Of a DNA stretch of 64,000 nt, positions 54,870 to 64,000 are shown one piece after another. The stretch covers positions 124,001 to 188,000 of the forward strand of contig CAJZBQ010000044.1 of the NCBI GenBank assembly GCA_914767885.1. Direction: 5' to 3'. The stretch is from Blepharisma stoltei (Eukaryota > Ciliophora > Heterotrichea > Heterotrichida > Blepharismidae). The position numbers and the translations under genes are program-made. The notes beneath the pieces were generated by a model that was not told the origin of the DNA, did not search any database, and was given only the letters and a program-made list of their open reading frames with translations. Position 1 is the stretch's first letter, and every line of letters starts with the position of its first letter.

Positions 54870-57800
54870 ATGAAAACTGTCCAGATAATTCCTAGTGCTC
54901 CTAATCATAATTTATGCATATCACTTGGGTGCTACGATGAAGTCTTTTTATTAGCATTTGGCAGTGGCAAAAACATAGTCATAGTCAAAGCCAATACTTT
55001 TACGACCCATCAAGTCTTATCTGGGTTCCATCAATTTGATGTCTCTTCAGTTGGCTGGGCAAGGACTGGAGGAAAATTAGCGACAGGAAGCCACAACTTA
55101 ATTGTAATTTTTTTTCCAAAATTAAGGTCTATTTCTGATTGGGAACCAAAAATTCATCTCAAGCCTGAGCATTCTCCAACAAGCTTATCCTGTTTTAATT
55201 AATTTTATTATACAATTTATATGATATTCCTATTTTTTATAGTAAAAATATTTATATATTTTGAAATTTTGATTTTAATTAATAAACTTTCTATATCTTG
55301 GTCATTTTTTGGTGATATCCTTCTCAGTGTCAGTAAAAAAGTATGTGTCTGGACCTTTGATTCCAAAATTTCTGAAGGAATCGAAACAATAGACCAGCCT
55401 TTCTGGTCAGCAAAAGTGACCTACGACAAAGGAGTGATTTCCCCAGACGGAAGATTAATTGCAGTATCAAAAAATGACTCAAAAGTGATGGTTTACTACA
55501 AAGAAGGCGACTATACTGAAGAATCCAAGCTTCAAACAGACGCTTTAAAGCTCCTCAGACTTAACCATTCTTCATATGTTACATGACTTGATTGAAAAGA
55601 TATCAGCGTTTTCAAACTTTATTTAAATAAATACAACCCAAACTCCTTACTAACCATATGTGAAGATGGCTGAATCAGGATATGAAGCGAGTATTCGTCA
55701 CCACAAGGAATCGGATTTAACGTCCTTTTCCAATTAAAAACTGATAATGGTATGGCAAACTGGCTTCGTGACTTCAGAAATATGGAAAATAACATCTCAT
55801 TGCTAGCCCAAAAGCAAGATGCACTGCGGCAGCAGCATGGTGATATAGAATTCACAATGAATTCCCGGTCTTGCTTAATAAGGTCTAAAACAAGTGAGCC
55901 TGATAAAACTTTATACGGAGCCATGATGCGCGAAAAAACACCTGTAGAGTGACTTGTGGTCGCTGAAAAAGAAAAAGTCACCTTTTTCATGTGTGAAGGG
56001 GTTGGTGCTTTTCCATTGACAGCTATTAATATAAAATCCCAATTTCAGTATGAGCATTATTTTGGGACTGAAGCAGTCAGATGGATTCCTGCACAGCTGC
56101 CATTTTTTGTGATACGAGAAGTCGATGAAGTCCAAATAATTAGTGCAGATATTATACTTTTTTATATTAAATACATTAATTTTTATATGAAATTAATAAA
56201 ATAATCAGAATAAACATACAAGAGATTTAGTCAGATGGAGAAGAATGTTCCAAGCTGGAGCCAAAGATAGCCTTTATGCAGTGCTAACTGGAGTCATGGG
56301 TGGGCATTTTGGTGAAATTATTCAAATAGAAACCCATAAGTCTCTGCCTTTAATGTGCACTATTGATATTACAGGGGCTGTTAGGATATGGACAACAACC
56401 AGTGGAGTCAGAAATGATGAAAAAGCTATAGATGAGTTTAGACATTGGGGGGTACTTGAAGATTTTGATTACACATATGTAAAATGGCTTACTCCCCCCT
56501 CCGTGAGTGAACAAAACCATTACTCCCCCCCCCCCTCCGTGAGCGAACAAAACCATTAGAAAAATCGCCATTTTTTGACCAAAAAACCCACCCTCCGTGA
56601 GTGAACAAAAATTTTTTTAATAGAAAAAATTTTAATGGAAAAAAATTTTGATATATAAGTGATAATTAGTATAATGAAATCTAGAGCTAATTCTGTTTAA
56701 TTTTAAACAAATTGCGTTTTAAAACATAAATTTTGCAAATTAAATTAATATTTGCTTCCCAATTTTTGCAAATTAGGATTTTTTTAAATTTCGAAAAAAA
56801 AAATATTTTTTATAAAAATTTATATATAAATTTTTTTTAAAAAAAAAAATTAAACCCCCTCCGTGAGCGAACAAAATTTTTTTGTTCGCTCACGGAGGGG
56901 GGGGGGGGGAGTTAGAAAAATCGCCATTTTTTGCCCAAAAACCCACCCTCCGCGAGTGAACAAAATTTTTTTAATAGAAAAATTTTTTTATGAAAAAAAA
57001 ATTTTGATATATAAATGATAATTAGTATAATGAAATCTAGAGCTAATTCTGTTTAATTTTAAACAAATTGCGTTTTAAAACATAAATTTTATAAATTAAA
57101 TAATATTTGCTTTCCAATTTTTGCGAATTAGGATTTTTTTAAATTTCGAAAAAAAAATTAACCCCCCTCCGTGAGTGAACAAAAAAATTTTGTTCACTCA
57201 CGGAGGGGAGCTAGAAAATTCGCCATGCTTGTATGTGGCAGAAGAAATGGATATATCTGTATTTATAAATGGTTTTCTGATACCCCAGAGCAGCTAAAAC
57301 TTTTGACTATGCATTGGCAGACTATGCATTGTTGGATTGGGCTGAATGGAGAATGTGAAAAACTGAAGGTTGGGGACATTGAAGTCCTGAAGCATACAAC
57401 TTTTAGGTTTTTAATGCTTGCGAAATTCAAAGGGATGGGATATATTATTTATGAAGTATTTTATGATGGACTTTTTGATTCAAAAATAATATATCAAGAT
57501 GATAAAGAATTTAAGGACTCCAATTTCCATTCATTTGTGGAGGGCTCTGAAGGGAATAGTCCTGGAAAGTTTGTAAATCATTTTATTCTGCTGAATAAAC
57601 ATAAAATTGAGTCATTTTTAGTAAAAGAAAACAGCTTAGAGCCATTATGGGCTAGAAATTTAGAAGATGAAGCTCACACTATGAAATTGACAAGAATGAT
57701 TGCAGTTGTATCACGCCAGAGCGTGCTTTTCTTGAATTTTGAAGGAGATGCGCTAGGCAAATATGATGCTCCTTTTACTGGAAAAATAATTATTGATTTC

Positions 57801-60800
57801 TTTAACATTGGCTTAGCCACTGAAAACGTGATTCTTGGTCTTGGCAAAAAAATCCTTATAATTTCTCAAGAATTTTTAAATAATGTTGAAGAATCTGATA
57901 TGCCATGAAGACTTGTCAAAGAAGTAGAACTTGAAAACGAAATTTCTTGTATCGGAATTACTATGTTTCAACAAATTGTAACAGGAAATGATAGAAACTT
58001 AATGATCTATAGAAATACATTTTTACAAGAAAAATTAAATGTAAATCAAGAGCCAAAGCCGCACTATCACCCAACAATTTTATTTGAATTAATGAGAAGC
58101 AACAAAAATGAGCTTGTACTGATGATTCTTAAAAAATTAGAAATGCAATTAGATGAAGGAAATGTTACGCATAGTCTTAAACTAAAAAGTGAAGAATTTC
58201 TTGAAGCTAAAAATAGTGAACAAAAACCACAAGAAGCCCCTAAGCCACAAGATGCCAGTTTTGATTGGTTTTTTGAGTCGCAAGTCGTGCAAGCCCCATT
58301 AGCTATGACAAAAGAAGAAGAATTCACTGAAAAAGACGCGGCAAGGCTAAAAGAAAAACTTCAGACCTTAGAAGTGGAGCTACCAGGGATAAGCGGAAAT
58401 ATTTTTTCTTTAATTCAGCTGCAAAATGCTATTGACTGTTTTGCGTTTGTAAAAAATCAAAGTAGGACTATGGACGAATTTTTGAGAGTTTTTTATATAA
58501 ACTGCAGGATTTTTAATTTAAATTTAGACCAAAAGCAAAGAAATAAAACCCAATGCTTGAATACAATGGATATTGCGTGGGCGCTGCATTCAGATCAACA
58601 AGACACGTTGTTCCAGACACTTTTTACACAAGAATTGACATGGCCTCAGATGAGGATGTTTGGGATGGGAATTTGGCTCAAATCTATATGGAAACTGAAA
58701 GCTATGGTGGAAAATATAGCGAAAAATGAATTCCGAGCTAATAAAGACCCAAAAACAGTCAGTTTATGGTATTTAATATACATTTTTTATTGAATTTTTT
58801 TAAATTTTTTTATAAATTCATGTTTTCTATTTTTATCTTATCAAGATTACTAGGGAAAAAAAATATTTTACTCGGTCTTTATAAAAATGACTACCAAAAC
58901 CAAAAAATCTATTCCTTTTTACAAAACGATTTTTCTAACAAAGAATGACAAATAAAAGCTCAAAAAAACGCTTTTGAGCTCAGAAAACAAAGAAAATACG
59001 AAATGAGTGCAGCTTTCTTTTTATTAGGAGATAAGCTTATAGATGCTATAGAAGTCCTAGTCCAAGACTTAGGAGATCCTCAGCTAGCTCTTGTCGTAGC
59101 TAAGCTTTGTGAAGGTGAAAATGGGCCAATTCAACGCCAAATAATAGAAAAATATTTTATCCCTACTGCACTTAAAGCAAAAGATCCTTGGCTGCTCAGC
59201 TTGTCTTACGCATTATTAAATATGCCAGCAGAAACATTAGACTGTTTAAGCTTCTTTAAAAATGAGCAGCTAGAAGACACAAATATAGAATTTTGGAACG
59301 AAAAAGTTCAGCCCACGCTTTCCGGCTTCCACCCTACAATGACTTACTATATAAAACTGCTAAAATCCAAAGTCCAAATAAAAAGAAATTTTGAAGCAAA
59401 AGGCCTTTCATTAGAAAAATTCGAAAAAATCGAAAAAGACATGGTATCAAGATGTGCTGAAAATTTTATTAATGCAGGGTTATCTATAATAGCATTGAAA
59501 TCTATAAAAGATGAGCCAATAAACCTGGAGCTTGTAGATGAAATATTAAAAACTCATTTATTGATGATTATTAGAGATACAGCCAATAAAGAATGAAAAG
59601 AAAAATTCCCAACACTGGTATCAGAAATAAGATACCTTACCAAGGCTTTTAATTTTTCTGAAAAAAGGCTTATTGATTTCTTTTCAAACTTGTTTTATAA
59701 GCGAGATTTGCGAAATTATCAGTGTTCGTTGCTTGCTGGTATGAATTTGATGGAAAGTGCGGCTGAGTCAGTCCTCCATATAGCAGCTTTGGTCCATATC
59801 ATTTTATCGCGCTATTCACGAGACCCTTTTTTTGAAATAAAAACCAAAACTTTGACAAATGTGACTCATGATGTTTTGAACTGCATAGAATTATTAAAAG
59901 TCCCAGGTATGCCTATTTATAATGAAATATCTGGTAGCCTATCTATTTACTATTAAAAAAGTCATCATCGTTATAAATAGGTATACTGATCTCTATCAGC
60001 TTCATATCAGCCAAAAAACTCATTTATTCCATATGGCATTCAGTTTGTATCTTGGGTATTTTGTTCAAGCATATCTTGGCGGTCTTTGGAACCAAGCGAT
60101 TTTGATACTACAAAAACTTCAAGATTTTTTGCATAATATAAACTCCGAGAATTATATTGATATAAAACTTGACGAAAGCCGAGCTGTCGTAGAAAATAAT
60201 ATTATTACTACATGGCTGAGATTTCTTATAATGAATAGATTGAAAGAAATTATATCAGAATTTGACTATAAAGAAATGGACGCATGGATTGATGAAAGTT
60301 TATATAATTATAATTTATTGCTGAGACCTGGGCAGAGATATCCGTTAAATAAAGATATGACACCTATGCTTTCTATAGAAATGTCACTTGGGCCTGGCAG
60401 AGGGACCAAAAGAAGGCCATTGATGGCTGTCTCGAGGCTTCTGGAAAGAGTGTCATCATGGAGAAGACGTCTCCTGCTGAGAGCTCAAAAAGCAATTTCC
60501 AATGAAACTATGCAAGAAGCACAAAAATATATAAACAGTCTTATAACAACAGCAAATGATCTTCCAGATATGTTAAAGCCTCATTTTGCTGATGCTTCAG
60601 CTTATCATATTTTTAATTCGTATGCACATGGGATGACACAAATCCATTTATTGATGCAGTCTTCTGCACAAGGGCTTTCCACTTTTATATATGAAAATAA
60701 AGGGAAAGTAAGCAATATGCTGGAAAAAGAAGGATTTATTTATGAAGAAAATATGAAGGAAAACGCAAATATTTTTCGAAATGGAATTGAAATATATGGT

Positions 60801-62544
60801 TTTAGGCTTTTTTTTGAAAAATTCTTACTTCCCCCCCCCCCCCCTCCGTGAGCGAACAAAACCATTAGAAAAATCGCCATTTTTTGACCAAAAACCCACC
60901 CTCCGTGAGTGAACAAAAATTTTTTTAATAGAAAAAATTTTAATGGAAAAAAATTTTGATATATAAGTGATAATTAGTATAATGAAATCTAGAGCTAATT
61001 CTGTTTAATTTTAAAACAAATTGCGTTTTTAAAACATAAATTTTGCAAATTAAATTAATATTTGCTTCCCAATTTTTGCAAATTAGGATTTTTTTAAATT
61101 TCGAAAAAAATATTTTTTTATAAATTTATATATAAATTTTTTTTAAAAAAAAAAAATTAACCCCCCTCCGTGAGCGAACAAAATTTTTTTGTTCGCTCAC
61201 GGAGGGGGGGGGGGGAGTTACGAATATTTTTTTTAAAAATAAATATTTTAAAGAAAATAGGATATAGGCTAAATTTCTGGGGAAAAAAATTATATTAAAT
61301 ATATAGAAGTAAAGATCCAGTATTAGGTTTTGCAGTAAATCATTGCAATAATAAGAATATGGCAATTGCTCACGGCGGGAAAAAAGAAAGAATTCGAGAA
61401 ATAAATATTGAGCACTCATTGAAATACAAAAAGAGAAACGAAGACTTAGAAATAGACACAGAATACCCTGACACTTGGCAAGAATGCATGCATTATCTTG
61501 ACAATAAGGCTGGAGCTGGAGAATCTATATACAATCCAGCTATAAATTCAGCAATCTATACACTTTATGCACCAAGAACACAAGTTTTTCTAGAAGAAAT
61601 GGAACTGCCACCTCCTGTATGAAATAGAACACCTTTTGATGATCTTTTAATGCCTCTTGCATCAACTAAAAATCGACTTGATAAAGTTGACCATATTTGT
61701 GGACATCCACTATTGCCTCTTTATGTCACTGGGAATGAAAACGGACAAATGACTTTGTGGCAGTATGAAAGACCTAACAGTTTGCAAGATTTTACACCAA
61801 ATATGGCTTCATCACAAATAAATTTCTTATCATTTAATAGCTATGGTGACAAATTAGGTGTTTGTGATGACAATGGAAATTTTTTCTTATATAAAATAAT
61901 GGGTGCTTGCAAATTTAAAATCATATTAACACCTTAACACCCTAACACACCTGAAATGATAAATTTTTTAATCAATTTTTATGGCATATATATAGTTTGA
62001 TTTGCTCCCGTCATCATTTTCCCCACAATTAACTATGATGGGATCTATAAGCAGTAAATCTTCAGCATTTTGTTTTTTGAATCTTGGTTCTGTGGTAGCT
62101 GTTATTGGTAGCAAACCAAGAGGTTTTGTATCAATTTATGATACTTTAGTGCCACTTTCACAATCATTAATACACACTGATGCTGTAGGTGGGACAACAT
62201 TAAATTATATTTCAAGGTATCAGCAGCTAATTATTGGTGAAAAGAGTGGGAAAATGACAAGATATGACTTAAGGATGCAGAAAGTTATAGATAAAATTGA
62301 TTCTGGCCATGATTCTATAAAAGATATAGTCTGTGACCCTACAGAAATCACATTTGCAACTGGCGGGAAAGAAGGTTTAGTAAAAATATGGGACAGCAGA
62401 AGCTTTACACTAAGAGAAACTATTGAAGTTAGCAAGAAATCCCGAAGCAACAAAGCAATTACCAAGCTCCAATTTGTGGAGACATCACTATTAGCCTCAG
62501 TAGAGGACGGTTCAGTTAAGTTATTAAGAATCACAACCCATTAA
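54870..62544 (+). CDS. DMXL: Rabconnectin-3 alpha/DMXL (Rav1), RAVE complex
   Basis: Eight or more exons, about 2,000 residues. N-terminal WD repeats (FDVSSVGWARTGGKLATGSH; SPDGRLIAVSKNDSKVMVYY; LLTICEDGWIRIWSEY). Then the Rav1 C-terminal domain (TWPQMRMFGMGIWLKSIWKL, SLWYLLGKKNILLGLYKN, FLQNDFSNKEWQIKAQKNAF, MSAAFFLLGDKLIDAIEVLV, GDPQLALVVAKLCEGENG) and C-terminal WD repeats (GHPLLPLYVTGNENGQMTLW; FATGGKEGLVKIWDSRSF). Rav1/DMXL reassembles V-ATPase on endosomes and lysosomes. Trp-TGA codons recur (NKEWQIKAQ, NKEWKEKFP, PPPVWNRTP). Ends 16 bp before the Whirly gene. Confidence 0.93.
55198..55284 (+). other. TA-bounded IES (87 bp) in DMXL
   Basis: Joins SPTSLSCF to KLSISWSFFGDILLS, restoring a WD repeat. 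Confidence 0.75.
56155..56203 (+). other. TA-bounded IES (49 bp) in DMXL
   Basis: Joins VQIISADI to NQNKHTRDLVRWRRMFQ in frame; a neighbouring TA is possible. Confidence 0.7.
56492..57213 (+). mobile_element. Nested MITE family 1 pair as one IES (722 bp)
   Basis: The outer MITE starts TActcccccctccgtgagtg and ends with a hairpin and ggaggggagcTA. At the word ccattagaaa inside it, a second MITE (56523-56914, ends TActcccccc.. and ..ggggggagtTA) is inserted with TA duplicated. Removal of the whole block joins DYTYVKWL to RKFAMLVCGRRNGYI exactly. Confidence 0.95.
58776..58849 (+). other. TA-bounded IES (74 bp) in Rav1 domain
   Basis: Joins KTVSLWYL to LGKKNILLGLYKN, a well conserved stretch of Rav1/DMXL. 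Confidence 0.92.
59950..59983 (+). other. Candidate very short IES (34 bp) in DMXL
   Basis: An in-frame TAA at 59954 ends the ORF, while the next ORF enters in another frame. A TA-TA join gives SGSLSIYTDLYQLHISQKTHL. No 15-16 nt GT..AG intron fits. Confidence 0.55.
60828..61301 (+). mobile_element. Compound IES: MITE family 1 plus AT-rich IES (474 bp)
   Basis: MITE 60828-61218 with C/G tracts and terminal hairpin (61160-61206), then 83 bp AT sequence to the TA at 61300. Only joint removal gives FRLFFEKFL followed by YRSKDPVLGFAVN. Confidence 0.87.
61880..62035 (+). other. IES (about 130-150 bp) in DMXL with telomere-like repeat
   Basis: Between DDNGNFFLYK and MMGSISSKSSAFCFLNLG. Ends not unique: left TA within 61890-61903, right TA within 62028-62036. 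Contains attaacaccttaacaccctaacacacc at about 61925-61951 (written here in two parts: attaacaccttaac and accctaacacacc). Confidence 0.6.
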
Positions 62545-62560
62545 TCTAATATGGAAATAA

Positions 62561-63214
62561 ATGCGAGTTTTTAGAAAGTTTAGTATTTCTCCTTGGATAA
62601 CTTACCCAGTAGACGACATAACAGCCACAAAGACTCGAATTTTTTATTCCCTTCTCAGCGACAACACAATGCTTAAATTCACACCTGTAAAAGCCGTGTT
62701 TTCTAGGAGAAAAGAAGAATTTTTAGTTGTAAAAAGAAAAGGGTTTATGAAGGTCGAATTTATCCCTCGAAAAATCGACGCAAATAATTTTGGTAAAATT
62801 GAAAATGACTATGATAGCGCCAAATTGTTTCAGCTGCAGCCTGAAGATATAGATAGCTTACTTACATCAAAAGAAGGCACATATGAGTATAAGCAAAAAA
62901 TTAAAAAGAACTTCAGAGTCCTCAGAGTGGAGAAAACTGCAGGAGACTGAAAATGGGCCGTTGCACAAACAAGTATAAGTCCGACTGGAAATCAGATCAC
63001 AAGTGGAAATGGGAAAACTGAAGGCCCTGAGGTTGTTGTGAATGCACAAGAAATGTTTATTATAAAGCACTTTTTCAATGTAAAGGATATTTAGTTTACA
63101 ATTCCTTATTTGATGGGCTGGCAAGTAATTAAAGATGATGGTCTGGCCAAGTTTAGTATGGAAAGTCATGATGAAAGCTTGATTTTTGATGAAGAAACTT
63201 TAACTAGCAATTAA
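62561..63214 (+). CDS. Whirly-domain ssDNA-binding protein
   Basis: MRVFRKFSISPWITYPVDDI start, strands FTPVKAVFSRRKEEFLVVKR and KGFMKVEFIPRKIDANNF, FQLQPEDIDSLL, KKNFRVLRVEKTAGDWKWAV (Trp is TGA), VVVNAQEMFIIKHFFN, then after a 15-nt intron FTIPYLMGWQVIKDDGLAKF. The end FFNFTIPYLMGW matches the plant Whirly signature (AFNFVLPHLIGW). Whirly proteins bind single-stranded DNA in organelles or nucleus; here a mitochondrial role is a guess, helped by a basic, hydroxylated N-terminus. Ends EETLTSN. About 212 residues. Without the intron the ORF stops at a TAG. Confidence 0.85.
63080..63094 (+). other. 15-nt intron in Whirly gene
   Basis: GTAAAGGATATTTAG. It holds the in-frame TAG; removal makes HFFN run into FTIPYLMGW, the conserved end of the domain. 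Confidence 0.95.
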
Positions 63215-63292
63215 GCTGCAAATTAATAAAAATAATCAGGCATTAAATTTACATTAAATCAACAGGTATCTGATCATATTGATTTTTTATAA

Positions 63293-64000
63293 ATGTATCA
63301 TACTCAGATTGAAGATGACCCATTTGGGATCAAATGGGACCAGAATATCCAGATTGAGTCTTTTGAGCAAAAACTGCTGGAAGATAAGCCGAAAGACCAC
63401 TCATATTACGAATGCACTCTGAAATGCAGTGTAAATAATAATGAATACAAATGACCAATTACGTTTTCCATTACAGATGCCAGAAATTTATATGAAGAGC
63501 TTAAACCAAAAATTAAAGATCCAGATATAAATTTACCAAAAATCCCAACCAAAGCAGATTTTAAATCTTTAAATATCCGAGACCGTTTGGATTTTCTCCA
63601 CTCTTTCCTTCAAAGCGCCATTTTAAACTATTTCTCAACAGCTGAAGTTCGAAAAGTCCTTGAAATTTCCCCAAAATCTTTTTCTTCCCATATCAAGCTT
63701 AAAGAAGGTTATATCAATAAAGAGAGACGAGACCGTAAAATGAGTCATGCCTATATAACAGATTACATAAAAAGAACTTATGAGTTAAGGTGGCTAAGGC
63801 TCAGAGAAAATGGCTTGGAATTTTTAATTGACCAAGTTTCTGAAAAAATGAATGAGTCTATGTTTTTTACCCGAGATTTTTCAGTCAAACCATATGGGTG
63901 CACAAAGCTAAAAATCACTTCTGATGAGTATGATTTAATAATTGATATAAACAGTAAGAAAAAGAGGCAGCTTTGGCTTGACTCAATAATCCAAGCTCTA
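63293..64000 (+). CDS. Phospholipase D N-terminal part (PX and PH), runs off the window
   Basis: MYHTQIEDDPFGIKWDQNIQ, then a PX domain (YECTLKCSVNNNEYKWPITF with Trp as TGA; RLDFLHSFLQSAILNYFSTA) and a PH domain (TYELRWLRLRENGLEFLIDQ; YGCTKLKITSDEYDLIIDI; RQLWLDSIIQAL). PX followed by PH is the order in eukaryotic PLD1/2-type enzymes, which make phosphatidic acid from phosphatidylcholine at membranes. The HKD catalytic motifs would lie beyond 64000, so the class is inferred. Absent from a standard-code ORF scan because of the TGA at 63452. Confidence 0.75.

Noticed and set aside
3841..61210. CRISPR-like repeats at the C/G-rich motifs
   Set aside because: Dispersed inverted ends of one MITE family in a eukaryotic genome; no regular spacers.
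63080..63094. In-frame TAG in the Whirly gene as stop readthrough
   Set aside because: The 15-nt GT..AG intron explains it and restores the conserved motif.
117..64000. Somatic (macronuclear) DNA with large introns
   Set aside because: Inserts lack GT..AG ends, begin and end at TA, include transposons, and interrupt frames that need exact removal; true introns here are 15 nt.

Overview
The window looks like micronuclear (germline) DNA of a heterotrich ciliate, most likely Blepharisma. Three things in the sequence point there. (1) TGA must be read as Trp inside conserved domains (for example the kinase glycine loop at 35933-35935), while TAA and TAG stop. (2) Two 15-nt GT..AG introns are visible (19229-19243 and 63080-63094). 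(3) Almost every gene is broken by TA-bounded inserts whose precise removal, leaving one TA, restores the reading frame and the protein domain. These are internal eliminated sequences (IESs). The species call is inference from what is known of Blepharisma (UGA=Trp, 15-16 nt introns, tens of thousands of TA-bounded IESs, abundant MITEs). Annotation has to be done on the joined exons, since raw ORFs stop inside IESs or at Trp TGA codons. || Layout. 117-16532 (-): one giant HECT ubiquitin ligase gene (about 4,000 codons after joining) with SPRY, CUB-like and UBA-like regions and about 19 IESs. 17079-19088: two divergent unknown genes. 19118-22509: NME7 (DM10 plus two NDK domains, cilium), MAK16 (ribosome biogenesis) and SF-assemblin (striated rootlet). 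23615-24560: an unknown gene. 25912-30679: a tandem family of four small MG-starting proteins. 32224-34861: two unknown genes. 35825-37470: a YANK-like AGC kinase. 37620-39051: an RRM protein. 39672-40124: UBC13. 40264-44797: a coiled-coil, probably ciliary protein (one gene or two). 45820-46544: two small divergent genes. 47173-54552 (-): a Rab GTPase, an unknown helical protein, a cyclophilin, an unknown, a CHY-like zinc-finger membrane protein and a RING protein. 54870-62544 (+): rabconnectin-3/DMXL (RAVE, V-ATPase assembly). 62561-63214: a Whirly-type ssDNA-binding protein. 63293 to the end: the PX-PH part of a phospholipase D. || Mobile DNA. At least twelve copies, several decayed, of one MITE with ends resembling ctccgtgagcgaacaaaa and long C/G tracts sit as IESs in exons or between genes. 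One lies inside another, and several abut older AT-rich IESs. A second MITE type has ends near TActccctttaaattg. A third class is GC-rich, in several repeat families. Two of these families (R1, R4) carry 10-12 bp target-site duplications like retroposons, yet the inserts are apparently removed at the TA inside the duplication. Long hairpins and palindromes fill several intergenic stretches, and one IES holds a telomere-like 8-mer repeat. || Working together. The genes are ordinary eukaryotic housekeeping and ciliary genes with no common pathway, closely packed once IESs are removed. The unusual biology is the germline architecture: how several kinds of transposon become excisable IESs.
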